From: CAYPPG01 sp964412555
GTDB lineage: Bacteria > Hinthialibacterota > Hinthialibacteria > Hinthialibacterales > Hinthialibacteraceae
DNA length: 64,000 nucleotides
Direction: 5' to 3'
NCBI GenBank assembly: GCA_964412555.1
Contig: CAYPPG010000025.1
Coordinates: 1 to 64,000, forward strand
Below, piece by piece: positions 53,379 through 62,725 of this stretch; the first letter of the stretch is position 1; each line of letters opens with the position of its first letter. The translations under genes and the position numbers were made by a program. A model generated the notes under the pieces. That model was not told where the DNA came from. It was given only the letters and a program-made list of their open reading frames with translations, and made no database searches.

Positions 53379-53945
53379 TTAAGCCACCTCTATCATCCCC
53401 GTCTCTTTGGCATAGGCGAACACATCACCCGCCCTGAGGATTTTTTCCACATCGCCAAGAGAGTTCAATTCAAAAGTGGTGTTTTTCGTCAAGTTTTTGA
53501 GCATTGATGCCTTGACATCGATTTCGATTTCATCGCCGGTTTCCACTTGATCCACCAATCGAGTTTTCGTTTCAAAAGGCACCAAATACCCTCCATTGAC
53601 GGAATTGCGGAAAAAAATTCGCGCATAGGATTCCGCGACAACCGCTTTCACGCCGGCAATATTCAAAGCAAAGGGGGCATGTTCACGGCTCGAACCGCAA
53701 CCGAAATTTTTCCCCCCGATAATGATTGGATATTCGGTTTTCCATTCATTTTCCTTGACAAAGCGAATATACCCCTTGGGAAGCCCTGATTGTGCGTCAG
53801 GAACTCCACAGAGGGCTAACTCACCATATTTCTTCCGTTCTTCCTCGTCATCCAGTTTATAAACGAGATATTGAGCAGGAATAATCTGATCTGTATCGAC
53901 GTCGTCGCCCAAGACGAATGCTTTTCCTTTGATGATATCTTCCAT
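53379..53945 (-). CDS. leuD: 3-isopropylmalate dehydratase, small subunit
   Basis: 188 residues, archaeal/bacterial type-2 small subunit of the aconitase superfamily. GDDVDTDQIIPAQYLVYKL, FGCGSSREHAPFAL and SYARIFFRNSVNGGYLVP are family blocks. With LeuC it interconverts 2- and 3-isopropylmalate in leucine synthesis, or citramalate and methylmaleate-type substrates, or homoaconitate. It starts 22 bp after leuC. Confidence 0.94.
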   Translation of the reverse strand: MEDIIKGKAFVLGDDVDTDQIIPAQYLVYKLDDEEERKKYGELALCGVPDAQSGLPKGYIRFVKENEWKTEYPIIIGGKNFGCGSSREHAPFALNIAGVKAVVAESYARIFFRNSVNGGYLVPFETKTRLVDQVETGDEIEIDVKASMLKNLTKNTTFELNSLGDVEKILRAGDVFAYAKETGMIEVA

Positions 53946-53967
53946 AATTTTTTTGTATTCCTCCCAG

Positions 53968-55266
53968 TTAGGATAAGTAATCTCTTGGATCGGTAATATG
54001 ACCCGTAACCGCGGAAGCCGCGACAGTCAGTGGCGAAGCCAAGAACACTTGCGCTTCTTTCGAGCCCATGCGCCCCGGAAAATTTCGATTCGTGGTCGAG
54101 ATACATAGTTCCGGACCATTTAAGCGTCCGAACGTGTCTTCCGGTCCTCCAAGACAGGCTGCGCAAGAGGGTGGACCGATTCGAGCGCCCGCTTCCTTGA
54201 AGATTTCTTCCAAGGTTTGCCCATTCAATCGTTCCTCTTTCAATTTGTTTTCCACTTCCGTTGTAGCGGGAACAATGAAGGTCGGAATCGCGCATGTTCT
54301 CCCTTTCAAAATGGAAGCCGCCGCTTTGAAATCGGTAATCTTACCGCCGGTACAGGAACCGACATAGGCGCGTGTCAATTTCACATCGCTCAGCTCCCGT
54401 GCCAATCCACGGTTATCGGGGGAATGCGGTTTGGCGACGGTCGGTTCGATCTCATTCGTTCGGAAATCGTATGTCACAAAATAATTCGCATCCGAATCAT
54501 TGCGTACAATCGTATAAGGCTTTTTCGAACGTGATTTGACAAATGCTTCGGTTTTCTCATCCGGTTCGATCACGCCATTTTTTCCGCCAGCTTCGATCAC
54601 CATGTTGGTCAGTGTCATTCGTTCTTCGATGTTTAGGCTGTAGACTCCATCACCGGCAAATTCCATTGCCCGATAAGTCGCACCATCCACACCAATTTCC
54701 CCGATGGTATGGAGAATTAAATCCTTCGCCATCAAATAGAAAGGAAGTTCTCCCTCAAAAATAAAGCGCATAGTCGGCGGAACCTTGACCCAGAGTTTGC
54801 CAGTACCCAGCACAAATCCCGCATCCGTATTGCCGATCCCTGTGGCAAATTCCCCGAACGCACCCGCTGTACAGGTATGCGAATCCGTTCCGAACAACAC
54901 TTCCCCCGGCCGTGTATGCCCTTCTTCCGGTAATGCGACGTGACAAACCCCTTTATAGCGGTCGGTCCCTGGATCGTAATAGTTCTTGAGATTCTGCTCT
55001 TTGACGAATTGGCGAAGGATTTCGACATTGCGGTTGGCGTGAAAATCTTCCGTAAAGATATAATGGTCCGGAATAATGACAACTTTATCCGCATCCCATA
55101 CTTTAGCCTCTTTGCCGAAATTCTTTTGAAAAACACCGATCGTACCCGGACCGCAGACATCATGAGTCATCAAAACATCCACATCGATCCAGATATTTTC
55201 ACCGGGTTCCACGCAATCCCGGCCGGCATGTTGCGCCAATATTTTTTCTGTAATTGTCATACCCAT
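53968..55266 (-). CDS. leuC: 3-isopropylmalate dehydratase, large subunit
   Basis: 432 residues, the LeuC2/HACN type. It should hold a 4Fe-4S cluster: VGSCTGGKITDF and SCAACLGGPED give three cysteines. TDSHTCTAGAFGEFATGIGNTDAGFVLGTG is the substrate block. Together with LeuD it forms the hydratase-isomerase of leucine biosynthesis. AAGGG precedes the start. leuA and leuB are not in the window. Confidence 0.94.
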   Translation of the reverse strand: MGMTITEKILAQHAGRDCVEPGENIWIDVDVLMTHDVCGPGTIGVFQKNFGKEAKVWDADKVVIIPDHYIFTEDFHANRNVEILRQFVKEQNLKNYYDPGTDRYKGVCHVALPEEGHTRPGEVLFGTDSHTCTAGAFGEFATGIGNTDAGFVLGTGKLWVKVPPTMRFIFEGELPFYLMAKDLILHTIGEIGVDGATYRAMEFAGDGVYSLNIEERMTLTNMVIEAGGKNGVIEPDEKTEAFVKSRSKKPYTIVRNDSDANYFVTYDFRTNEIEPTVAKPHSPDNRGLARELSDVKLTRAYVGSCTGGKITDFKAAASILKGRTCAIPTFIVPATTEVENKLKEERLNGQTLEEIFKEAGARIGPPSCAACLGGPEDTFGRLNGPELCISTTNRNFPGRMGSKEAQVFLASPLTVAASAVTGHITDPRDYLS

Positions 55267-55319
55267 TTTCTTACCCTTTTATTTGTGAATCCTTTTCTTT
55301 TTAACAGTATACTTGCATT

Positions 55320-55489
55320 GTCTGAATCAGGATGACCAGGATTCAAGGATGCACAGGATGTGCCTTTAGATAACTTTCGATTTTTGACGAGTGATAATCC
55401 ACCAATGACTGTTTTTCATGAATCGACTGGAATACTCTCATCGATTCCATCCTGCTAATCCTACAATCCTGGCCAATCCGGATTCAGAC
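55320..55489. repeat. ~170-bp element with 41-bp terminal inverted repeats
   Basis: The left arm (55320-55360) starts GTCTGAATCAGGATGACCAG; the right arm (55448-55489) is its inverse, ending CCAATCCGGATTCAGAC. About 34 of 41 positions agree. Arms contain degenerate CAGGAT units, a well-known type of dispersed palindromic repeat. Inner 87 bp are AT-rich without coding sense. It could be a MITE-like element. A fragment is at 24859-24884. Confidence 0.7.
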
Positions 55490-55644
55490 GAAAATATCCT
55501 TCTGAACCGGAATCTTTAAGTGTATATGCCGATTCCTAAGTTTGCAATACTCATGCTGTGAATGCAGGGAGATTCAACTTTTTGTTTTTCCTAATACAAT
55601 TGTACTTTCCGAATGGTTGATTTATTGAAAATGCACGCGTTGCA

Positions 55645-55704
55645 AGATGCGGGCAGGATGCCCGCGCTCCAATTGGGAAGATGCGGGCAGGATGCCCGCG
55701 CTCC
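55645..55704. repeat. Two direct copies of a 26-bp GC-rich palindromic repeat
   Basis: AGATGCGGGCAGGATGCCCG plus CGCTCC occurs at 55645-55670 and 55679-55704. Each has GCGGGCA-GGA-TGCCCGC, a perfect 7-bp hairpin. In reverse it translates to peptides like GARASCPH, a frequent annotation artefact in many environmental genomes. It sits just before mqnD. Confidence 0.8.
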
Positions 55705-55736
55705 GACATAGAAATATAGAAGGAGTTACCATACTC

Positions 55737-56579
55737 ATGGCTCAAGAAATATCATTGGGGCACAGCCCCGATTCAGACGACGCTTTTATGTTTTATGCTT
55801 TGGCAAAGAATAAAATCGATACAGGCGGACTGCATTTCAATCACATTCTCCAAGACATCGAAACCTTGAATCATCGAGCCGCACTCGGTGAGTTGGATAT
55901 CACCGCCATTTCCGTGCATGCATATCCTTATGTGCAAGATCAATATGCTATTCTCACAGCGGGGGGGAGTTTAGGGATCGGATACGGACCGATGGTCGTT
56001 GCCCGGGAAACCATGAGTTTGGATGAGTTGAAAACCAAAACCATTGCCATTCCTGGAAAACTTACTTCTGCTTACCTTGCATTGCGTTTGTGCTTAGGAG
56101 AATTCCAGTTCGACATCGTTCCCTTCGATTCCATTCTGCCTGCCGTGATCCATGGGCGGGCCGATGCGGGATTGATCATTCATGAAGGACAATTGATGTA
56201 CAATGAACAGGGATTACACAAAATCATTGATCTCGGTGAATGGTGGAGTCGAGAAACCGGCGGTTTGCCTCTCCCTCTTGGCGCCAACGCAATCCGCAAG
56301 GGATTGGGTGAAGAATTGGTCACGAAAATCGCGCCACTTATGCGACAAACCATTCAATACAGCCTGGATCATCGACAAGAAGCGCTTGACTACGCACTGC
56401 AGTACGCGCGGGATTTGCCACAAGAGCTCGCGGACCGTTTCGTGGGAATGTACGTCAATGAATTGACTCTTCATTTGGGTGATAAAGGGAAAGAATCGTA
56501 TCGATTGTTTCTGAAACGCGGTCATGAAGAAGGAATCATTCCTTATTCCTGCGAACCGGAATTTGTCGAGTGCGGTTAA
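55737..56579 (+). CDS. mqnD: 1,4-dihydroxy-6-naphthoate synthase (futalosine pathway)
   Basis: 280 residues from ATG 55737, with AAGGAG 11 nt upstream; a frame from 55647 runs through the repeat and is not the true start. HSPDSDDAFMFYALAKNKIDT, QDIETLNHRAALGELDITAISVHAY and GGSLGIGYGPMVVARE are diagnostic of MqnD, which converts cyclic dehypoxanthine futalosine to dihydroxynaphthoate in menaquinone synthesis. Other mqn genes are not in the window. Its stop and that of the convergent glycosyltransferase touch without a gap. Confidence 0.92.
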   Translation: MAQEISLGHSPDSDDAFMFYALAKNKIDTGGLHFNHILQDIETLNHRAALGELDITAISVHAYPYVQDQYAILTAGGSLGIGYGPMVVARETMSLDELKTKTIAIPGKLTSAYLALRLCLGEFQFDIVPFDSILPAVIHGRADAGLIIHEGQLMYNEQGLHKIIDLGEWWSRETGGLPLPLGANAIRKGLGEELVTKIAPLMRQTIQYSLDHRQEALDYALQYARDLPQELADRFVGMYVNELTLHLGDKGKESYRLFLKRGHEEGIIPYSCEPEFVECG

Positions 56580-58382
56580 TTATCGCTTCTTTTCAATCAA
56601 TGATTGATATTGCGAAAGCATCCATTCCGCATCCTTTTGAATCGTTTTGACCGATTTCGGGTCAGGACGGATGGATTCTACCAAATCCGGAGAATCCACA
56701 CATCGCTTCAAACATCGATGTAAATCCTTTGCATTACCGACACTGAACAGTAATCCGTTTTCCCCGTCTTGAACGAGGTTAGCCATCCCGCCTAAACGGG
56801 AAGTGATGACCGGCACACGCGCAAGAAACGCTTCATGGATCGTGATCGGAGAATTTTCGAACCAAATCGATGGAATCACAAGCACATCTGTTTCCGCCAT
56901 AATTCGTGGAATGTCTTTGTTCTCCGCTCTTCCTCTAAGAGTGATTCCCGGATGGGCGATCATGGACTGTATGCGCTTTACATAGCCTGTAAATTCATTG
57001 ATATTGCCATAGACATTCAATACGGCTTTCTCCTGGGGCAACGAGTTGAAGGCTTCGATGATCACATGCAATCCCTTATGCTCCACCAAGGTGCCGACAT
57101 ACGTAAAGCGAATCGGGTGAGAAGGGATTTTCGGTTTGAAATCATAATCCGGAACAGCAATGCCGTAATCGGAAAATATGATCTTTTCTTCCGGCATACC
57201 GTATTCGATGAATTTTTCACGAAGAAAGGGGGAGGGAGCGATAAATAAATCGACTTCCTCAAAGACTTTCAATGCCGCTTGCCGACGCTTTTCCACCTCT
57301 TTCTTCAGGCGATTTTTTTGAACTTTTGTCAGAATGGTTTCGGCATATGTGCGAATGCGGTTCGTGATAGAAGGACGGAACAATTCTCCGGCCGAACGAA
57401 CGATTTTAGGTTCGATCCAACAGGCTGTGCAATGTTCATTGCGGCCGTTCGGATGAGCCGTTGTTTCAAATATGAATTCGTGCTTTCCGTCGCCGAACTC
57501 GTTTAATGAAATCTTGGCGCTGCGCCAGCCTCGGTCTTCTTCCCGTTTCTTGGGATTCAAAAATTGTTCATAGATCAATTGGCCATCACAACGAACGGTA
57601 AAGGTAACTCCATCTCCCGGCTTGTCATAAGTACTCGGATCCATTCCCACGCCGAAGACCAAATCGGCATCGTTTGGAATACGGTAGCGAAATGAGATTT
57701 TACAAGGTGGATGAGCATAAATTGCTTCTTTGAGTTCACCGGTGAGATGGGTTGTGCCCAAGGCAAAAAATGATGGATGAGGGATTTTTACTTTGCCTCT
57801 TTGCATCAACGGGATCAAGGTAGGAAATTCCACACGCTCCAATGGCGCCAGGATCGTTTTCATGAGACGCTGGCCTGTGCGTGACGGGAAGGCAAAACCG
57901 GAAATGCATTCTGCACATAAATCCGTATCCACCTCATGACAAATTTTCCCTTCACCGCGAAACCGTTGGCCTCCACCACGCGGGCACGTCATCCAATAAT
58001 CATGAAGGGTAAACACGACAGGGATATTCTTTTCTGCACAAAGGCGAATACAGCCGAATGAAAGCGCCAGCAAGTGATGAAAATGAACGACATCCGGAGA
58101 ATAATCCGTAAGAACCTGTTGGAATATTTTTTCGATAGCGGGATTGGAATAAGTTTGTTCAAAATTTCGGTACGCGTGATTATTTACGATTTCGGTGAAA
58201 GGAAGTCCCTCATAAAATCCTTCGCGAGCCGAATACTGAGAACGTTCGTGGTCAATTTCCGTATAGAGCAGTTTCACATCATGGCCAAGTTGCTTTAATC
58301 CTTGGCTGATATGATAACAATATAGTTCCGATCCAGCCTGATGGTTGGGCAGGAAATCATGAATCACTTGCAAAATTTTCAT
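56580..58382 (-). CDS. GT4 glycosyltransferase with an inserted beta-sandwich-like domain
   Basis: 600 residues. The N-terminal Rossmann half (1-180) has HDFLPNHQAGSELYCYHIS and FTLHDYWMTCPRGG, followed by a Cys cluster (CPRGGG, ICHEVDTDLCAEC). The C-terminal half (from about 355) has PIRFTYVGTLVEHKGLHVIIEAF and the donor motif IWFENSPITIHEAF. Between them, residues about 223-325, lies a beta-rich insertion (ISFRYRIPNDADLVFGVGMD, GDGVTFTVRCDG, NPKKREEDRGW) resembling a carbohydrate-binding domain. The gene overlaps the upstream methyltransferase by four bases, so it is part of the same operon. Confidence 0.88.
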   Translation of the reverse strand: MKILQVIHDFLPNHQAGSELYCYHISQGLKQLGHDVKLLYTEIDHERSQYSAREGFYEGLPFTEIVNNHAYRNFEQTYSNPAIEKIFQQVLTDYSPDVVHFHHLLALSFGCIRLCAEKNIPVVFTLHDYWMTCPRGGGQRFRGEGKICHEVDTDLCAECISGFAFPSRTGQRLMKTILAPLERVEFPTLIPLMQRGKVKIPHPSFFALGTTHLTGELKEAIYAHPPCKISFRYRIPNDADLVFGVGMDPSTYDKPGDGVTFTVRCDGQLIYEQFLNPKKREEDRGWRSAKISLNEFGDGKHEFIFETTAHPNGRNEHCTACWIEPKIVRSAGELFRPSITNRIRTYAETILTKVQKNRLKKEVEKRRQAALKVFEEVDLFIAPSPFLREKFIEYGMPEEKIIFSDYGIAVPDYDFKPKIPSHPIRFTYVGTLVEHKGLHVIIEAFNSLPQEKAVLNVYGNINEFTGYVKRIQSMIAHPGITLRGRAENKDIPRIMAETDVLVIPSIWFENSPITIHEAFLARVPVITSRLGGMANLVQDGENGLLFSVGNAKDLHRCLKRCVDSPDLVESIRPDPKSVKTIQKDAEWMLSQYQSLIEKKR

Positions 58383-61300
58383 CGTTCCGTCATCTCCTCC
58401 AATGAGGGAAATACACCGATGTGACGAAACATCTTATAAGTACGAGATGAACAGACTCGTTGCAGAGCCAGGCGCAGCCGGTCTCTCTCTTCCAAATGAT
58501 CATGCATTTTCCCAATTAATTCCTTTAATGGAGACGCAAAGAAAGAGATTTGAGAGAGATCCAACTCTTCCTCCAAATCGCGAAAGATTCTTCGCAACGG
58601 TTTGGCGCTGGCATGCGCCGCTTGCAGAGTATCCATCAGTTTCAATATTGCAAGATGTATTTTTTTATTCGTTACTACCATTTCTTCTATTTGGTGATTC
58701 AACTCTTGATTCTGTTTCTGATTTTCAATAAACACCAATTCCAGATTTTGGGTATGCTGCTCTTTTTCTTTCAACAATTGCTCTAAATTATCGGCGTGTG
58801 TTTGAAGATTCGCAGCATGTGTTTGAACCGTTGAAAACATCGATTCCAAATTCTTGGCATGCACTTTCCATTGTTCAGCATTCTGATCGGCGGCTGAACA
58901 GGATTGGCTTAATTCATGAATTTGTTTTTGTTGTTCTTGTAATTGTTTCACATCTTTTTCTTCCAGGTTCGAAATATGAGAAGTCAAATTCTGGATGTGC
59001 CTGTCTTTTTCTTGAAGCCCTTGTTCTAAATTTGTGATATGTGATGTTAAATTTTGAATATGCCGGTCTTGTTCTTTTTCCCGCTCCTCCAAATTTGCAA
59101 TATGAGTGGTTAGACGATCGATGTGCTCGTCCCGGCCTTTGATTCCCTTCTCAAGATTCGCGATATGGTTGAATAAATTCGTCTTTTGTTGATTGTCACT
59201 CTCACCTTGTTGGATTAGATCCTGAATTTGCCGGAGCAGTGTTTCTCGATCTTGATCCATGTTTTTATTGTGATGGTCAAGATTGGTGATATGGGTTTGT
59301 GCTTCGGCAAATTGATTTTCAAGGTTAGACGTGTGCCGATGCAAGCCGTCCATATGCTCTTTTAATTCAGAAATGAATTTCTCAAGATGTTCCGCATGTT
59401 TCTGCCGTTCGGACAAATCCTTTTCCAAATAGCGCGTGTGATCGAGAAGATTCTTTTGCTGCGTTCGTTCTTGTTGTAGGGATTGTTCAAGATTCTCGGT
59501 GTGATCCAACCAACGTTCCGCTTGTTGCTGTTGGCGCGCCAACTCCTTTTCCAGTGCATTGGCATGATCAAGCAGCCGCGACAACCGTTTTCCTTGTGCG
59601 GATAAAAACGAGTCTTTTTCCCGTAAAATCCCATAATTGGACAGAGAGACGATCAACGAAGCAACATTCCATAAGACCGGATAGGCAGGTTCCTCCCGCG
59701 AGGAAACCAACGCTTTGAAATGAGTCTGCAAGTTGAAAGAGGGGGCTTCTCGTGTGGCAATCATGGCAATGCGATAGGCCGGGAAACGATTGTCATGTTC
59801 ATAATAGAACGTATTATAGAGAGAATTGAATCGTCCCTTCCCTTCCGATTGTTCGGGGGTTACTTCCAATGCAAAATCGGCCAATTGCATCGACAGCCAG
59901 CGGGGCAGATAGCCATTGGGAAGTTCCGAGACGGAATATCCGTTGCGAGCCAGAATTCCCCGGATTTCTTGTCGATTTGGTAATGTATAAAGGGAATGCT
60001 CCTCTAAAAAACGATCGGTCTTTCCCAATTGCACTTCGACAAATGTCTTTAACACATTCTCGGCATTGGCGACATTTGGTTCATCGAACGGCCCGATGAG
60101 TATCACCGCTTCACCGGCCACCCTGCACAGTTCGTCGATGAAATATTGCCGTTGATCTTGTGGGATATGTTCCAACGTGTCGACGGAGATTACAATATCG
60201 AAAGAATTGTTATCGAAAGGGATATTTTTCCCATCAAATTTCAACGCTTTCGGAAGATCATCCCAGACGACATCCAGTGTTGTGATGTCGTAATGAGATT
60301 CGAATAACTGTAAGTAACCACGTACTCCTCCAACATCCAATACAGACAGATATTTTTTCGCAAACGCATGCAGAATTTGGGAAACGAAGCGATACCGTTG
60401 ATAATGGTCAAAAGAGAGTTCCAAGAGAAATTCTTCAATATCTTTCTTCGTGGTAGTCACTTGGAGATAAGAAATTTCAATCGAATCATTCGCGACCTGA
60501 ACGGTAATAGAATGCCCGCCAGGAGTTGCCACAGATGATTTCCAATGGTGAAGATAATTCGAGCCGTCTTGATCACAACCTGCATAAGAAAATTTTAGAT
60601 CATCGAGAAATAGATCAGGATGCCTTTCCACTTTGGTATGCACATCAATGGTGATTGTGAGAGGAACATTTTGTTCATTCAAAAGATAAAAAAGGGTATC
60701 GGATGTAAAAGAATGAGTGCATGCCATCCGTCGGGGCACGAGATGGATATATTCCCCGCGGAGATAAATATCTTTGGCGAATTCGGAACGCAGCGCTTGA
60801 AAAGCTCCTTGAAGAGAGTGCTTTTCCTCGTCTTTCTGTATTACAGCAAGAAGTTCCAGTTCGTATGGTTTTTCTCCAAAGCGAAGACTGACAGTAAATC
60901 CCAAATTCGATAACGTCCATACCCAAAACGATGGCGGCCGTAACTTGGAAGCGGTATTATCATCGGAGGGAAAATAGAGTGGATCGTCGACCGAAAGCAG
61001 AAAGACACCCTCCGGTTTTAAAATTCTTCGAATTTCTTTGAAGAGAAATTCCGGTTGTTCAATCTGCCGGTCCTGTTCCAAAAAGGTTACAACATCGTAG
61101 GATTGATCTTCGGCAGGAAGTTCATTCGACCAGGAACGAATTTCTTTCGGGGATTGTTTGGCTTCCTCTTCGCTCAACTCGGGATTGAGAAGAAGGCTTA
61201 CAACTTGGAACCCGTTCTTTTCCGCGAAGGTATTATATTCGTTCAATCGACCGCCTAGATCGAGCACGCGAATCGGTTCGGAAAAGGAATACGGCAGTTC

Positions 61301-61945
61301 GAAAAAATCCTTGTATCGATTCACATTGGGTTTTGTATCGGTTCGTTGAGACATTTTTTCCCATGATATTCTGTCTGAGATGTTCACATTATACAGTTCA
61401 TACAACTTTCTCAAATCCTCTTTCCATCGTTGCAATTGATCGGATTTCACTTTTTTTTGAATAGCGGCACCCACTCCACATGGATATCCATACGTCATGT
61501 CGTTCGACAAGGCAACGATTTCTCCAACAGACTGGAAAATCAATTTCATATCCCGCTTTGAATATCGCCAATGATCATCAGGATAGCCGTGAATTTCAAA
61601 GCCGATTGAACGCGTCGTAAGCAGGAGCAAACCACCCGGTTTCAAGATGGACAGCATTTCGTACAGCACATTCGGCCAATCGTAAACATGCTCGACCATC
61701 TCTGTCGAGATGACAATATCGAACACATCTTTTCCGAAGTGTTCGGTTAGGTGATTGGCATCAACAAGAACATCCACTCCTTCGCCTTGTTCGATATCCA
61801 CACCCATATATCGCTGAGCCCGTTCTTGACAGACCGGACGCGCACTCCCGTTGACCTCTTTGGCTCCGACTTCCAAAATTTCTGGTTGATCGGGCCAATG
61901 GGAAAAAGTCCGTTGAATAAATTCGAGACACCAATCGTTACACAT
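58379..61945 (-). CDS. Three methyltransferase-like domains fused to a long repetitive coiled coil
   Basis: 1188 residues. Class I methyltransferase-like units sit at about 15-175 (ILEVGAKEVNG, DIVISTEMVEHV), 222-380 (VLDLGGRLNEYNTF, VVTFLEQDRQ; SAM loop degenerate) and 530-680 (VLDVGGVRGYLQLF, DIVISVDTLEHIPQDQRQYF). A beta-rich stretch is between the second and third. From about 785 to 1105 is a coiled coil with recurring H(I/A)xNLE motifs and a near-exact 21-residue repeat at about 922-991. The end is a short charged helical domain. The build recalls WbdD-type chain-terminating enzymes, where a coiled coil sets polysaccharide length. It is the middle gene of a three-gene operon. Confidence 0.85.
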   Translation of the reverse strand: MCNDWCLEFIQRTFSHWPDQPEILEVGAKEVNGSARPVCQERAQRYMGVDIEQGEGVDVLVDANHLTEHFGKDVFDIVISTEMVEHVYDWPNVLYEMLSILKPGGLLLLTTRSIGFEIHGYPDDHWRYSKRDMKLIFQSVGEIVALSNDMTYGYPCGVGAAIQKKVKSDQLQRWKEDLRKLYELYNVNISDRISWEKMSQRTDTKPNVNRYKDFFELPYSFSEPIRVLDLGGRLNEYNTFAEKNGFQVVSLLLNPELSEEEAKQSPKEIRSWSNELPAEDQSYDVVTFLEQDRQIEQPEFLFKEIRRILKPEGVFLLSVDDPLYFPSDDNTASKLRPPSFWVWTLSNLGFTVSLRFGEKPYELELLAVIQKDEEKHSLQGAFQALRSEFAKDIYLRGEYIHLVPRRMACTHSFTSDTLFYLLNEQNVPLTITIDVHTKVERHPDLFLDDLKFSYAGCDQDGSNYLHHWKSSVATPGGHSITVQVANDSIEISYLQVTTTKKDIEEFLLELSFDHYQRYRFVSQILHAFAKKYLSVLDVGGVRGYLQLFESHYDITTLDVVWDDLPKALKFDGKNIPFDNNSFDIVISVDTLEHIPQDQRQYFIDELCRVAGEAVILIGPFDEPNVANAENVLKTFVEVQLGKTDRFLEEHSLYTLPNRQEIRGILARNGYSVSELPNGYLPRWLSMQLADFALEVTPEQSEGKGRFNSLYNTFYYEHDNRFPAYRIAMIATREAPSFNLQTHFKALVSSREEPAYPVLWNVASLIVSLSNYGILREKDSFLSAQGKRLSRLLDHANALEKELARQQQQAERWLDHTENLEQSLQQERTQQKNLLDHTRYLEKDLSERQKHAEHLEKFISELKEHMDGLHRHTSNLENQFAEAQTHITNLDHHNKNMDQDRETLLRQIQDLIQQGESDNQQKTNLFNHIANLEKGIKGRDEHIDRLTTHIANLEEREKEQDRHIQNLTSHITNLEQGLQEKDRHIQNLTSHISNLEEKDVKQLQEQQKQIHELSQSCSAADQNAEQWKVHAKNLESMFSTVQTHAANLQTHADNLEQLLKEKEQHTQNLELVFIENQKQNQELNHQIEEMVVTNKKIHLAILKLMDTLQAAHASAKPLRRIFRDLEEELDLSQISFFASPLKELIGKMHDHLEERDRLRLALQRVCSSRTYKMFRHIGVFPSLEEMTER
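58973..59182 (-). repeat. 63-bp intragenic tandem repeat
   Basis: Units begin at 58973, 59036, 59099 and 59162 (the last partial), spacing exactly 63 bp. Each encodes 21 residues, three heptads, such as HIANLEEREKEQDRHIQNLT. Units differ by several bases, so they are older than the intergenic repeats. They lie in the coiled-coil part of the 1188-residue protein. Confidence 0.85.
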
Positions 61946-61960
61946 AAATAGCTACTGGAT

Positions 61961-62725
61961 TTATTTGTTCCTATCGACAAATTTTTTTGGATTATACAGA
62001 TTCGCCAAGATATTCAATCGTTCCGCTTCAGCCATAAAATTTTCGTTTTCAAAAACCTGCACCGGTCGTGCTGCAGCAGATTCCTTGTGGGTGAATAGTG
62101 AAAAACAATCATTATGGATAGTTGCTCCCCAGCCCACCAATTCTTGAGAAATACAACTCAATCCGGCTTCATCACAAAAGTTCACGAACAATTCGGCGTT
62201 CATGCTTTCCGCTCGCCAATGGGGATTATCCACTTTTTCACGTTTCTTCAAAAAATAATATCCGATGTTGGAGTGATGAATAAATCCAAAACCAGTAGGC
62301 TTCAGTATTCGGAAAAATTCATGAATATAGGCTTTCATGATATCGCTTTCGGCGTGAACCATTGAATCCCAGCTGAAAATAAAATCAACGGAAGCATCGG
62401 CGATCATGGGCAGCGATTTGCCGTCATTGACATGATATTCAATATGGTTGGATGATGCAAATCGCTGTTTGCAGGCTTCGATACAACGTTCCACTAGGTC
62501 CACAAGGATTAATTTTTGGCATGTATCTTTCAAAAATTGTGTAACCCGACCGTAACCGGGAGCCAGTTCCAATACCGTATCTGCCGGAACAAAAGCACGA
62601 ATACGTGGCAAAATGGTCCCCATCCATAAATATTCTGTCCCCCCCCAACATTCCGACCATTCATCTCCCCCCTTTGACCAATCATAATGCGACCAACTAT
62701 CCAAATTCTGTTCCACTGTTCCCAT
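61961..62725 (-). CDS. SAM-dependent class I methyltransferase
   Basis: 254 residues. VLELAPGYGRVTQFL is the SAM-binding loop; LILVDLVERCIEACKQRF and FIFSWDSMVHAESDI follow in family order. AGGAGAG upstream of the ATG supports the start. It is 15 bp before the giant methyltransferase gene and should methylate a sugar or other acceptor in the same pathway. It is the first gene of the operon. Confidence 0.88.
   Translation of the reverse strand: MGTVEQNLDSWSHYDWSKGGDEWSECWGGTEYLWMGTILPRIRAFVPADTVLELAPGYGRVTQFLKDTCQKLILVDLVERCIEACKQRFASSNHIEYHVNDGKSLPMIADASVDFIFSWDSMVHAESDIMKAYIHEFFRILKPTGFGFIHHSNIGYYFLKKREKVDNPHWRAESMNAELFVNFCDEAGLSCISQELVGWGATIHNDCFSLFTHKESAAARPVQVFENENFMAEAERLNILANLYNPKKFVDRNK

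Larger units (their letters stand above)
55267..55736. other. 470-bp repeat-rich intergenic region
   Basis: Between divergent leuC and mqnD. It holds two repeat families described separately (55320-55489 and 55645-55704). Apart from the repeats it is AT-rich. An open frame reads into mqnD from 55647 only because the repeat has no stop. No other gene seen. Confidence 0.5.

Noticed and set aside
55551..55745. Minus-strand frame with GARASCPH-like peptide
   Set aside because: It is a translation of the GC-rich palindromic repeat, not a gene.
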